A model generated the notes under the pieces. It was not told the DNA's origin. It did not search any database and saw only the letters and a program-made list of their open reading frames with translations. Source: Desulfovibrio sp. (GTDB lineage: Bacteria; Desulfobacterota; Desulfovibrionia; Desulfovibrionales; Desulfovibrionaceae). From it: a stretch of DNA of 5,211 nt. A program made the translations under genes and the position numbers. Position 1 is the first letter of the stretch. Each line of letters starts with the position of its first letter. The stretch covers positions 1 to 5,211 of the forward strand of contig JAIWOE010000235.1 in NCBI GenBank assembly GCA_020217165.1. Direction: 5' to 3'. Below are positions 1 through 5,124 of the stretch, one piece after another.

Positions 1-74
1 AGCACCTTGATGCAGGCCACGCGCTTGGCGCCGGAATTGTCGGCGACATCGAGATTGGATTGAATCTGGATCAT
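1..74 (-). CDS. rplN: Large-subunit ribosomal protein L14 (uL14), N-terminal fragment
   Basis: This is the start of L14, cut by the window edge after 24 complete codons. The visible protein reads [20 protein letters not shown] and continues CIKV, which matches the conserved L14 N-terminus (family pattern [25 protein letters not shown]). L14 binds 23S rRNA and helps form intersubunit bridges with 16S rRNA. The ATG at 72-74 is preceded by AAGGA (82-86) with a 7-base spacer, and that site overlaps the TAA of rpsQ (85-87). It is the first gene of the classical spc operon. Here it follows rpsQ after only 10 bases with no visible terminator or promoter, so S10 and spc genes are probably cotranscribed (inference). 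The rest of the gene lies outside the window. Confidence 0.95.
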   Translation of the reverse strand, partial: MIQIQSNLDVADNSGAKRVACIKV

Positions 75-84
75 GGCGCGTTCC

Positions 85-360
85 TTACAGAGCCTTTTCG
101 AGGACTTTCACCAGGCTCCAGCGTTTGCGCGCAGAGAGGGGACGGGATTCCACAATCTGCACCTTGTCGCCGATCTGGCATTCATTGTTGGCATCATGCG
201 CCATGAACTTCTTCCGGCGGCTGATGTACTTTTTGTACAAAGGGTGCATCACCAGGGTGTCAACCTGCACAACAATGGTCTTGTCGCACTTGTCGCTCAC
301 CACGTTGCCGACGAGCATCCGCTTGTTGCCTTGCTTCTCGGTCTGCGCCACGTCGCTCAT
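85..360 (-). CDS. rpsQ: Small-subunit ribosomal protein S17 (uS17)
   Basis: S17 is a primary 16S rRNA-binding protein of the 5' domain, needed early in 30S assembly. The 91-residue product shows the OB-fold family signatures [14 protein letters not shown] (about residues 18-31), [11 protein letters not shown] (55-65) and ESRPLS (71-76), then the C-terminal strand [10 protein letters not shown]. It is slightly longer than E. coli S17 (84 residues); the extra residues are an N-terminal tail ([15 protein letters not shown]) before the conserved core. An internal Met15 exists, but the ATG at 358-360 is preferred because AAGGAG (368-373) sits 7 bases upstream. That site lies over the last codons of rpmC, and the rpmC TAA falls inside the spacer, so translation of the two genes is probably coupled. 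It lies between rpmC (4-base gap) and rplN (10-base gap). Confidence 0.97.
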   Translation of the reverse strand: MSDVAQTEKQGNKRMLVGNVVSDKCDKTIVVQVDTLVMHPLYKKYISRRKKFMAHDANNECQIGDKVQIVESRPLSARKRWSLVKVLEKAL

Positions 361-364
361 GGCC

Positions 365-556
365 TTACTCCTTGCCCTGTTCCTTCAGCACGGTGAAAAT
401 GCGGGCGATGGTCTTTTTCACCTGGGGGATGCGGGCGGTGTTTTCCAACTGGGCCGTGGCATGCTGAAACCGAAGATTGAACAACTCTTCACGAAAGCCG
501 GACAACTTTTCCCGCAACTCATCGGCCGACAGGCCGCGCAGTTCCTTGACGTCCAT
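365..556 (-). CDS. rpmC: Large-subunit ribosomal protein L29 (uL29)
   Basis: L29 is a small two-helix protein beside L23 at the mouth of the polypeptide exit tunnel, where it contributes to the docking platform for nascent-chain factors. The 63-residue product is the normal family length. It starts with the helix [18 protein letters not shown] and carries the signature [19 protein letters not shown] (about residues 25-43), which matches the family pattern LfnLRfQxATgQLenpxrI. The ATG at 554-556 has a near-ideal AGGAGG at 563-568 with a 6-base spacer. This site overlaps the TAG stop of rplP (567-569), forming a TAGGAGG junction. The gene sits in the conserved rplP-rpmC-rpsQ order. Confidence 0.97.
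   Translation of the reverse strand: MDVKELRGLSADELREKLSGFREELFNLRFQHATAQLENTARIPQVKKTIARIFTVLKEQGKE
368..373 (-). promoter_or_regulatory. Shine-Dalgarno of rpsQ inside the rpmC end
   Basis: The minus strand reads AAGGAGTAAGGCCATG. AAGGAG encodes the last Lys-Glu of L29, and the TAA stop lies within the 7-base spacer before the rpsQ ATG. Confidence 0.88.
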
Positions 557-562
557 GATCGC

Positions 563-568
563 CCTCCT
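563..568 (-). promoter_or_regulatory. Shine-Dalgarno of rpmC overlapping the rplP stop
   Basis: The minus strand reads TAGGAGGGCGATCATG: the TAG stop of rplP (567-569) shares its AG with AGGAGG, which is 6 bases ahead of the rpmC ATG. A ribosome ending rplP is already on the rpmC initiation site. Confidence 0.88.
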
Positions 569-983
569 AGACCGCTTCTTCGCGGACGACGATGGTGGTC
601 TTGATGGGCAGCTTGTGAGCTGCGCGGGTCAGCGCCGCCTTGGCCAGCTCCAGATCCACTCCCTTGATTTCATACAACATCTTGCCGGGCTTCACAGGCG
701 CACACCAGCCAACCGGCGCGCCCTTCCCGGAACCCTGGCGGGTTTCCGCGGGCTTGGCCGTCACCGGCTTGTCCGGGAAAACGCGGATCCACACCTTGCC
801 GCCGCGCTTGATGTGGCGCATCATGGCCACGCGGGCAGCTTCAATCTGCTGGTTGGAGAGCTTCCCGTGCTCAAGGGCCTTCAGGCCGATGTCGCCGAAC
901 GCCACGGAATTGCCGCGAAGTGCCATGCCGCGCAGCCGGCCCTTTTGCATCTTGCGGAATTTGACGCGTTTTGGGGAAAGCAT
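567..983 (-). CDS. rplP: Large-subunit ribosomal protein L16 (uL16)
   Basis: L16 binds 23S rRNA near the A-site finger and helps position aminoacyl-tRNA at the peptidyl transferase centre; it is a late assembly protein of the 50S subunit. The 138-residue product is full length and carries the family landmarks [16 protein letters not shown] at the N-terminus, GLKAL (33-37), QIEAAR (46-51), [16 protein letters not shown] (63-78), GKGAPVGW in the central loop and KLPIKTT near the end. Arg82 aligns with E. coli Arg81, the residue hydroxylated there by RoxA/YcfD; whether that happens here is unknown. The ATG at 981-983 overlaps the rpsC TAA by one base (TAATG). AAGAGG at 994-999 lies about 10 bases upstream inside rpsC, so translation probably depends on ribosomes finishing rpsC. 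Confidence 0.97.
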   Translation of the reverse strand: MLSPKRVKFRKMQKGRLRGMALRGNSVAFGDIGLKALEHGKLSNQQIEAARVAMMRHIKRGGKVWIRVFPDKPVTAKPAETRQGSGKGAPVGWCAPVKPGKMLYEIKGVDLELAKAALTRAAHKLPIKTTIVVREEAV

Positions 984-1624
984 TACTGCACCGCCTCTTG
1001 GTCAAGGATCTCACCTTTGTAGATCCACACTTTCACACCAATGACGCCGTAGGTCGTGTTGGCGCGTGCCACGCCGAAATCCAGGTCGGCACGCAGGGTG
1101 TGCAGGGGCACACGGCCTTCGCGGTACCATTCCCGGCGGGCGATTTCCGCACCAGCCAGGCGGCCGGAACAGGCCACACGAATCCCCTCGGCGCCAAACT
1201 TGCGAGCCAGGGACAGCGTCCGCTTCATGGCCCGGCGGAACGCCACACGACGCTCCAGCTGCAGGGCAATGTTCTCGGCCACCAGCTGGGCATCGATTTC
1301 AGGGCGACGAATCTCGTTCACTTCAATGGCGAACTCGTGCCCGAATTTCTGCTTCAGATCGCCGCGCAGCTTTTCAATTTCCACACCCTTGCGGCCGATG
1401 ACAATGCCAGGCCGGGCCGTGTGGATGATGATGCGAATCTTCCCGCCTGCGCGTTCGATTTCAAGCTTGGCCACTCCAGCATGATAGAGCAGCTTTTTCA
1501 CGAACTTGCGGATCTGATGATCCTCGTACACGAAGGCAGGGTATTCCTTCTTGCTATACCAGCGCGACAACCAGTTCTTGTTGTAGCCGAGCCGGAACCC
1601 GTATGGATGGACTTTCTGACCCAC
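983..1624 (-). CDS. rpsC: Small-subunit ribosomal protein S3 (uS3), GTG start
   Basis: S3 lies on the 30S head at the mRNA entry channel and belongs to the ribosomal mRNA helicase. The 213-residue product starts with [17 protein letters not shown]. It has a type II KH domain with the GxxG loop GRKG (77-80) inside [17 protein letters not shown], followed by the C-terminal S3 domain with [18 protein letters not shown] (154-171) and [18 protein letters not shown]. Arg130, Arg131 and Lys134 align with E. coli Arg131, Arg132 and Lys135, residues implicated in helicase activity. The product lacks the basic C-terminal tail of the 233-residue E. coli protein, as is common outside enterics. The start codon is GTG (CAC at 1622-1624 on the plus strand). 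It is supported by GAGGAG at 1631-1636 with a 6-base spacer and by the universal MGQKVHP start. It follows rplV by 15 bases. Confidence 0.97.
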   Translation of the reverse strand: MGQKVHPYGFRLGYNKNWLSRWYSKKEYPAFVYEDHQIRKFVKKLLYHAGVAKLEIERAGGKIRIIIHTARPGIVIGRKGVEIEKLRGDLKQKFGHEFAIEVNEIRRPEIDAQLVAENIALQLERRVAFRRAMKRTLSLARKFGAEGIRVACSGRLAGAEIARREWYREGRVPLHTLRADLDFGVARANTTYGVIGVKVWIYKGEILDQEAVQ

Positions 1625-1630
1625 GGCCGT

Positions 1631-1636
1631 CTCCTC
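1631..1636 (-). promoter_or_regulatory. Shine-Dalgarno of rpsC supporting a GTG start
   Basis: GAGGAG on the minus strand is separated by ACGGCC from the GTG at 1622-1624. The strong site compensates for the weaker start codon, and no ATG lies nearby in frame that would preserve the conserved MGQKVHP terminus. Confidence 0.85.
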
Positions 1637-1639
1637 GCC

Positions 1640-1975
1640 TTATTCCTGTTCCGCTACAATCACAGTGATGTGGCTGGAGCGCTTCAGAATTTTGTTCACG
1701 CGACCCATGGAGCGGGTAAGATGCCGCTTCCAGGAAGAACCTTGGTCCACGATAATTTGTTTCACCACCAGCGAGTCCACATCCACCCCGGGAAGCTGCT
1801 CGGCGTTGGCCACGGCGGAAGAGACCACCTTGGTCAGCATTTCCGCTGCCTTCTTGGGGGTGAACTTGAGGATGTTGAGCGCATCCTCGACCGGGCGCCC
1901 CTGGATGTTACGTGCAACCAGCCGCACCTTGCGGGGGCCGATGCGCATATGTTTTGCGGTCGCTTTGACTTCCAT
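1640..1975 (-). CDS. rplV: Large-subunit ribosomal protein L22 (uL22) with divergent tunnel hairpin
   Basis: L22 is an early-assembly 23S rRNA-binding protein whose long beta-hairpin lines the nascent-peptide exit tunnel opposite L4, near the macrolide site. The 111-residue product matches the family length (110 in E. coli). It shows KHMRIGPRKVRLVARNIQG (8-26), KKAAEMLTKVVSSAVANAEQ (41-60) and the C-terminal KILKRSSHITVIV. Trp82-Lys83-Arg84 occupy the positions of E. coli Met82-Lys83-Arg84, the residues deleted in a classic macrolide-resistance allele, so no deletion is present. The hairpin tip reads HLTRSMGRV (85-93) where the family usually has a PRAxGRA-like sequence, giving Thr87, Ser89 and Val93 in place of Pro, Ala and Ala. 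The ATG at 1973-1975 is preceded by GGGAG (1984-1988), 8 bases upstream. The 30-base gap after rpsS holds a small tandem repeat and hairpin. Confidence 0.97.
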   Translation of the reverse strand: MEVKATAKHMRIGPRKVRLVARNIQGRPVEDALNILKFTPKKAAEMLTKVVSSAVANAEQLPGVDVDSLVVKQIIVDQGSSWKRHLTRSMGRVNKILKRSSHITVIVAEQE

Positions 1976-1987
1976 GATCCCTGCTCC

Positions 1988-2005
1988 CAGGCGCCAGGCG
2001 CCCTG
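1988..2005 (-). repeat. Tandem 7-bp repeat and small hairpin in the rpsS-rplV gap
   Basis: The minus strand carries two adjacent copies of GGCGCCT (1989-2002). In RNA the stretch CAGGGCGCCTGGCGCCTG can fold by hand into a 6-bp stem (CAG and GCG pairing with CGC and CTG, one bulged G) with a 5-base loop. It ends at the first base of the rplV Shine-Dalgarno GGGAG (1984-1988). There is no U-run, so it is not an intrinsic terminator. Any effect on rplV initiation is inference. Confidence 0.4.
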
Positions 2006-2290
2006 CTACTTCTTGCCGGCCTTGGCCTTTTTGTCGGAGGCGTGGCCGTGGTAGGTTCGCGTGGGGGAAAATTCGCCCAGCTTGTGCCCAACCATGTTCT
2101 CGGTCACAAAGACCGGGATGAATTTGCGGCCATTGTGCACCGCAAACGTGAGCCCAACCATTTCAGGCACGATGGTGGAACGGCGCGACCAGGTCTTGAT
2201 GACGCGGCGATCGCCGGATTCGTTGGCCCGATCCACCTTGGCGACCAGGTGGTTGTCCACAAAAGGACCTTTGCTCAGTGACCGAGGCAT
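2006..2290 (-). CDS. rpsS: Small-subunit ribosomal protein S19 (uS19)
   Basis: S19 sits on the 30S head next to S13, contacts 16S rRNA helices and takes part in intersubunit bridging and P-site tRNA surroundings. The 94-residue product (E. coli 92) begins [19 protein letters not shown] and carries TWSRRSTI (33-40), [15 protein letters not shown] (about 49-63) and [12 protein letters not shown] (67-78), all diagnostic, then a short Lys-rich tail. The reading frame could be extended four codons to a TTG at 2300-2302. Those codons are themselves the Shine-Dalgarno (GGAGGAG, 2294-2300), and S19 is almost invariant in starting MPRS, so the ATG at 2288-2290 is the start. The stop is TAG at 2006-2008. 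The gene follows rplB by 33 bases in the standard S10 operon order. Confidence 0.97.
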   Translation of the reverse strand: MPRSLSKGPFVDNHLVAKVDRANESGDRRVIKTWSRRSTIVPEMVGLTFAVHNGRKFIPVFVTENMVGHKLGEFSPTRTYHGHASDKKAKAGKK

Positions 2291-2323
2291 GCGCTCCTCC
2301 AATACCTTCTCGACTAAAAATGA
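2291..2323 (-). other. 33-base rplB-rpsS spacer
   Basis: After the rplB TAA the minus strand reads TCATTTTTAGTCGAGAAGG and then the strong rpsS Shine-Dalgarno. The stretch is AT-rich compared with the surrounding genes and contains a run of five T. No GC-rich stem precedes the T-run, so it is not called a terminator; it probably just keeps the rpsS start unstructured. Confidence 0.5.
2294..2300 (-). promoter_or_regulatory. Shine-Dalgarno of rpsS, deciding the start
   Basis: The minus strand reads TTGGAGGAGCGCATG. GGAGG lies 5 bases ahead of the ATG at 2288-2290. Because the in-frame TTG at 2300-2302 overlaps this motif, the longer S19 reading is a by-product of the ribosome binding site. Confidence 0.9.
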
Positions 2324-3154
2324 TTACTTCGCGCGACGGTGTTTGACGATGAGCTTGGAAGACGCCTTCTTCTTGTCGCGAGTCTTGTAGCCCTTGGTCG
2401 GCTTGCCCCATGGCGTGCAGGGGTGACGACCGCCGGAGCTGCGACCTTCGCCGCCGCCCATGGGGTGATCCACAGGGTTCATGGCCACACCGCGCACCTT
2501 GGGACGCTGCCCCAACCACCGGTTACGACCGGCCTTGCCCAGGGAGATGTTTTCGTGGTCCAGGTTACCCACCTGACCCACCGTCGCCAGACCATGAGCA
2601 AGCACCTTGCGCACTTCGCCCGAGGGCAGACGCAGCAGGGCATACTTGCCTTCCTTGGCCACCAGCTGGGCGTACGTGCCTGCCGCGCGGCAGAACTGGC
2701 CACCCTTGCCAGGATGCAACTCCACATTGTGGATGACGGTGCCCACGGGAATCTTCAGCATGGGCAAGGCGTTACCGGGCTTGATGTCCACGGATTCGCC
2801 AGCCGCCACCGTATCGCCCTGCTTCAGGCCCAGGGGCGCCAGGATATAGCGCTTCTCCCCGTCAGCATAATGCAACAAGGCAATGCGGGCGCTGCGGTTG
2901 GGGTCATATTCGATATGCGCCACCTTGGCGGGAACATCGAACTTGGTGCGCTTGAAGTCGATGATCCGATACAGGCGCTTGTGGCCCCCGCCGCGACGGC
3001 GAGCGGTGACGCGACCATTGTTGTTGCGGCCAGCCTTTTCGGTCAACCCTTCGGTCAAGGACTTCTCGGGACCCTGCCGGGTAATCTCGGCAAAATCAGA
3101 GACAGTCTGGAACCGCCGGCCGGCGGAAGTGGGCTTCAAGGTACGAATCGCCAT
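2324..3154 (-). CDS. rplB: Large-subunit ribosomal protein L2 (uL2)
   Basis: L2 is one of the most conserved ribosomal proteins. It binds 23S rRNA, is needed for subunit association and supports peptidyl transferase activity. The 276-residue product has the expected length. It shows the N-terminal [15 protein letters not shown], the RNA-binding stretch beginning [17 protein letters not shown] (about 44-60), the OB-fold and SH3-like barrels in the middle (including [20 protein letters not shown]) and the signature [16 protein letters not shown]. His230 in VDHP corresponds to the invariant His229 of E. coli. The following residue is Met where E. coli has His, a substitution I recall as common in other bacteria. 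The ATG at 3152-3154 begins 2 bases after the rplW TAG. AAGGGG at 3162-3167, inside the rplW end, is the likely ribosome binding site, so coupling with L23 translation is likely. Confidence 0.98.
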   Translation of the reverse strand: MAIRTLKPTSAGRRFQTVSDFAEITRQGPEKSLTEGLTEKAGRNNNGRVTARRRGGGHKRLYRIIDFKRTKFDVPAKVAHIEYDPNRSARIALLHYADGEKRYILAPLGLKQGDTVAAGESVDIKPGNALPMLKIPVGTVIHNVELHPGKGGQFCRAAGTYAQLVAKEGKYALLRLPSGEVRKVLAHGLATVGQVGNLDHENISLGKAGRNRWLGQRPKVRGVAMNPVDHPMGGGEGRSSGGRHPCTPWGKPTKGYKTRDKKKASSKLIVKHRRAK

Positions 3155-3156
3155 GA

Positions 3157-3447
3157 CTAGACCCCTTCGAACAGCTCGATTTTTTCGCCCTCGGCCAGGG
3201 TCACATAGGCCTTCTTGAAGCCGGACTCCTTGCCAACCGCGCGACCGAACTTGGTACGGAGACGGGGACGCTGGCGAATCATGTTCACGGCCTCGACCTT
3301 GACTTTGAAGGCCTCTTCCACCGCCTTCCTGACCTCGATCTTGTTGGCCTTGGGATGGACAAAGAAGATCACCTGATTGGCGGTCTCCTTGGCCATGGTG
3401 GCCTTTTCTGAGATCAAAGGCTTGAGCAGAATCGGCGTAGAATTCAT
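3157..3447 (-). CDS. rplW: Large-subunit ribosomal protein L23 (uL23)
   Basis: L23 sits at the exit of the polypeptide tunnel and is the docking site for trigger factor and the signal recognition particle. The 96-residue product is the usual family length. It shows [11 protein letters not shown] (7-17), [22 protein letters not shown] (about 34-55), the basic [14 protein letters not shown] loop and the end [19 protein letters not shown]. Glu14 in ISEK aligns with E. coli Glu18, known as the trigger-factor contact. The frame is open further upstream to an ATG at 3478-3480, which would add 11 residues. The ATG at 3445-3447 is chosen because GAGGG (3456-3460) lies 8 bases ahead of it, the upstream ATG has no such site, and the family begins only a few residues before the LKxPxxSEK core. 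A 66-base gap, the largest in the window, separates it from rplD. Confidence 0.95.
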   Translation of the reverse strand: MNSTPILLKPLISEKATMAKETANQVIFFVHPKANKIEVRKAVEEAFKVKVEAVNMIRQRPRLRTKFGRAVGKESGFKKAYVTLAEGEKIELFEGV

Positions 3448-3513
3448 TACAACGTCCCTCGTATGCCTGCGCAGCGTCATTGGTAGCGCCGCGTTGCGTT
3501 CTCCAGATCCAGG
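3448..3513 (-). other. 66-base rplD-rplW spacer
   Basis: This is the largest untranslated gap in a block where most junctions are under 16 bases. Apart from the rplW ribosome binding site and an in-frame upstream ATG (3478-3480), I see no convincing promoter, terminator or stable hairpin in it. It may be only loosely packed spacer, or it may encode an N-terminal extension of L23 that I consider unlikely. Confidence 0.6.
3456..3460 (-). promoter_or_regulatory. Shine-Dalgarno of rplW, deciding the start
   Basis: GAGGG on the minus strand is 8 bases ahead of the ATG at 3445-3447. No purine-rich site precedes the alternative in-frame ATG at 3478-3480, where the upstream sequence reads CGGCGCTACCA. 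This favours the 96-residue L23. Confidence 0.75.
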
Positions 3514-4152
3514 TTACTCGCCCTGCCCTTCACCCAGGAACCGCGATTCCACCAGGGGAACTGCGTCCTGCAGCAGCACCAGCTGCGGATGGACAAGGAT
3601 GTCGCGAACATTCAGGCGCTCCTGGGTCACCACCGTCACCCCCGGAATATTGCGCGCCGAAAGAGCGAGATTGTTATCTTCTTTGCCCAAAACAATCAAG
3701 CATTTTTTGAGATCCAAGGTCCCCATGATCTGCGAAAACAATTTGGTCTTGATTTCGGGAAGATCAATGGTGTTCAGCACCAGCAGTGCTTCGTCCTTCA
3801 GGCGGGCGGACAAGGCCATGCGCATGGCCAGGGCCCGCACCTTTTTGTTGATTTTGAAGTCGTACTTGCGGGGCTGGGGCCCGTGCACCACGGCACCGTG
3901 CCGCCACACCGGGGAGCGGTTGGACCCGCACCGGGCGCGGCCCGTGCCCTTTTGCCGCCAAGGCTTCTTCCCGCCGCCAGACACGAACGAGCGGGTCTTG
4001 GTGGCATGGGTACCGGCGCGCTTGGCGGCCATCTGGGCGCGCACCACGAGATGCAGAATCTCGGGACGCACTTCCACTTCAAACACCTCAGGAGCCAGCG
4101 TCAGTTCGCCCACGGGCGCCTTGGTCTGATCGTACACTTTCACAACAGCCAT
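3514..4152 (-). CDS. rplD: Large-subunit ribosomal protein L4 (uL4)
   Basis: L4 is an early 23S rRNA-binding protein whose extended loop reaches the narrowest part of the exit tunnel opposite L22. In E. coli it also represses its own operon and stimulates RNase E regulation. The 212-residue product (201 in E. coli) shows the loop signature [19 protein letters not shown] (about 59-77) followed by [34 protein letters not shown] and a C-terminal globular domain with a typical NIPGVTVV...LNVRDIL segment. Lys62/Lys63 cover the position where E. coli macrolide-resistance substitutions occur (Lys63); the wild-type basic residues are present. Small departures in the loop are Cys75 after RAR, and His where many L4 proteins have Phe in the (V/T)xFGPxPR region. 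The ATG at 4150-4152 follows AAGAGG (4159-4164) by 6 bases, 11 bases after rplC. Confidence 0.97.
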   Translation of the reverse strand: MAVVKVYDQTKAPVGELTLAPEVFEVEVRPEILHLVVRAQMAAKRAGTHATKTRSFVSGGGKKPWRQKGTGRARCGSNRSPVWRHGAVVHGPQPRKYDFKINKKVRALAMRMALSARLKDEALLVLNTIDLPEIKTKLFSQIMGTLDLKKCLIVLGKEDNNLALSARNIPGVTVVTQERLNVRDILVHPQLVLLQDAVPLVESRFLGEGQGE

Positions 4153-4163
4153 GACGCGCCTCT

Positions 4164-4790
4164 TTACTTGAGCTTGCGGACCATGACGATCCCGTTGCGA
4201 GGACCGGGCACGGCGCCGCGGATGACGATGACGTTGTCTTCGGGGCGCACGTCCACCACTTCCAGGTGCATCATGGTCACCGTTCGGTTGCCCATGTGGC
4301 CGGCCATCTTCTTGTTCTTGAAGATCTTGCCGGGACGGGTGCGGTAGCCGATGGAGCCGCCGGAACGGTGCACCTTTTCGTGACCGTGGGAGTCAGGCGC
4401 GCCGGCGAAGTTCCAGCGCTTCATCACGCCCTGGAAGCCCTTGCCCTTGCTGGTGCCGGTCACCTTGACCTTTTCGCCGGGGAAAAACAGCTCCACGGTA
4501 AGGTCTTGTCCGAGTTCATAGTCGCTCACATCATCCACGCGCAGTTCGCGCAGGTGACGGTAGAGTCCCTTGTCGGCCTTGGCCAGGTGGCCGCGTTCCG
4601 CCTTGGAGAGTTTGCGCTCCTCCACCGTGTCGAACCCGATTTGCAGGGCAGCGTAGCCGTCCTTCTCCTGGTTCTTGATCTGCGTGATCGGACACGGGCC
4701 TGCAGCCAGGACGGTGCAGGGCACAGCAGTGCCGTCGGAGTTATAGATACGGGTCATGCCGAGCTTGCGACCCAAAATGCCGATGGACAT
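4164..4790 (-). CDS. rplC: Large-subunit ribosomal protein L3 (uL3)
   Basis: L3 is one of the first proteins to bind 23S rRNA in 50S assembly, and its long internal extension approaches the peptidyl transferase centre. The 208-residue product starts [20 protein letters not shown]. It shows the signature [15 protein letters not shown] (112-126), the extension [20 protein letters not shown] (134-153), [14 protein letters not shown] and the final GAVPGPRNG...VRK. E. coli L3 is methylated by PrmB on Gln150. The equivalent stretch here, [10 protein letters not shown] (145-154), has no glutamine, so that modification is not expected (inference). The frame is open upstream into rpsJ as far as 5003, but the start is the ATG at 4788-4790: AGGAG (4798-4802) is 7 bases ahead and overlaps the rpsJ TAG, and the family begins at this Met. 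Confidence 0.97.
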   Translation of the reverse strand: MSIGILGRKLGMTRIYNSDGTAVPCTVLAAGPCPITQIKNQEKDGYAALQIGFDTVEERKLSKAERGHLAKADKGLYRHLRELRVDDVSDYELGQDLTVELFFPGEKVKVTGTSKGKGFQGVMKRWNFAGAPDSHGHEKVHRSGGSIGYRTRPGKIFKNKKMAGHMGNRTVTMMHLEVVDVRPEDNVIVIRGAVPGPRNGIVMVRKLK

Positions 4791-4797
4791 GGTCGTT

Positions 4798-4802
4798 CTC
4801 CT
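4798..4802 (-). promoter_or_regulatory. Shine-Dalgarno of rplC overlapping the rpsJ stop
   Basis: The minus strand reads TAGGAGAACGACCATG: the TAG stop of rpsJ (4801-4803) overlaps AGGAG, 7 bases ahead of the rplC ATG. This is the same junction design as rplP-rpmC and fixes the L3 start. Confidence 0.88.
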
Positions 4803-5118
4803 ACAGCTTGATCTCGACGTCCACGCCTGCGGGCAAGGAGAGCTTGCCCAGGGCGTCCACGGTCTGCTGCGTGGGCTCCATGATATCCAGGAGCCGTTTA
4901 TGAATGCGCATTTCGAACTGCTCGCGGGACTTCTTGTCCACGTGCACGGAGCGCTGAACCGTATATTTGTGGATGTTGGTCGGCAACGGCACGGGACCGG
5001 CAATGCCAGCTCCAGTGTTGCGGGCCGTATCCACGATCTCGGCCACCGCCTTGTCCAGAATACGGTAGTCGTAGGCCTTCAGTTTGATGCGGATGCGATC
5101 GCTGGAAACAGTGGACAT
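4801..5118 (-). CDS. rpsJ: Small-subunit ribosomal protein S10 (uS10 / NusE)
   Basis: S10 is a 30S head protein and, as NusE, a partner of NusB and NusG in transcription antitermination and transcription-translation coupling. The 105-residue product (103 in E. coli) carries [17 protein letters not shown] (8-24), the loop GPVPLPT (41-47) before the extended hairpin, [19 protein letters not shown] (about 56-74) and the end [20 protein letters not shown]. The ATG at 5116-5118 begins only 6 bases after the tuf TAA, with GGAG (5128-5131) 9 bases ahead inside the tuf end. In E. coli this gene opens the S10 operon behind a long regulated leader. Here there is no room for one, so rpsJ is most likely translated from a message that also carries tuf. 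Confidence 0.97.
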   Translation of the reverse strand: MSTVSSDRIRIKLKAYDYRILDKAVAEIVDTARNTGAGIAGPVPLPTNIHKYTVQRSVHVDKKSREQFEMRIHKRLLDIMEPTQQTVDALGKLSLPAGVDVEIKL

Positions 5119-5124
5119 CTCTGG

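Noticed and set aside
971..2281. A 436-codon open frame on the plus strand, opposite rpsC, rplV and rpsS.
   Set aside because: It is codon-aligned with all three sense genes, which happen to share a frame, so it stays open simply because they avoid TTA, CTA and TCA codons, as expected in GC-rich DNA. It ends at the TCA encoding Ser4 of S19. The translation shows no recognisable domain, and the sense genes are unmistakable.
2291..2302. A TTG start adding four residues (MEER) to S19.
   Set aside because: Those codons are the GGAGGAG ribosome binding site, and S19 almost always begins MPRS.
2308..2323. A possible terminator after rplB, because of the T-run in the gap.
   Set aside because: No GC-rich stem precedes the T-run, and rpsS follows immediately with a strong ribosome binding site.
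2459..2467. Met after the conserved VDHP histidine of L2, where E. coli has a second His.
   Set aside because: The invariant histidine itself (His230 here) is present, and as I recall HPMGGGEG is common in many bacteria.
2339..3160. A 273-codon open frame on the plus strand, opposite rplB.
   Set aside because: It is the codon-aligned mirror of L2, which lacks the codons whose complements are stops. The low-complexity Ala/Gly/His-rich product has no recognisable family.
3589..4347. A 252-codon open frame on the plus strand, opposite rplD and the end of rplC.
   Set aside because: It is again the aligned mirror of a ribosomal protein gene (L4), runs past the gene boundary only by chance, and has no coding signature of its own.
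4791..5003. An in-frame upstream extension of rplC by 71 codons inside rpsJ.
   Set aside because: The added residues are the out-of-frame shadow of S10, rich in Ser, Pro, Arg and Trp. The family start [11 protein letters not shown] has its own Shine-Dalgarno at 4798-4802.
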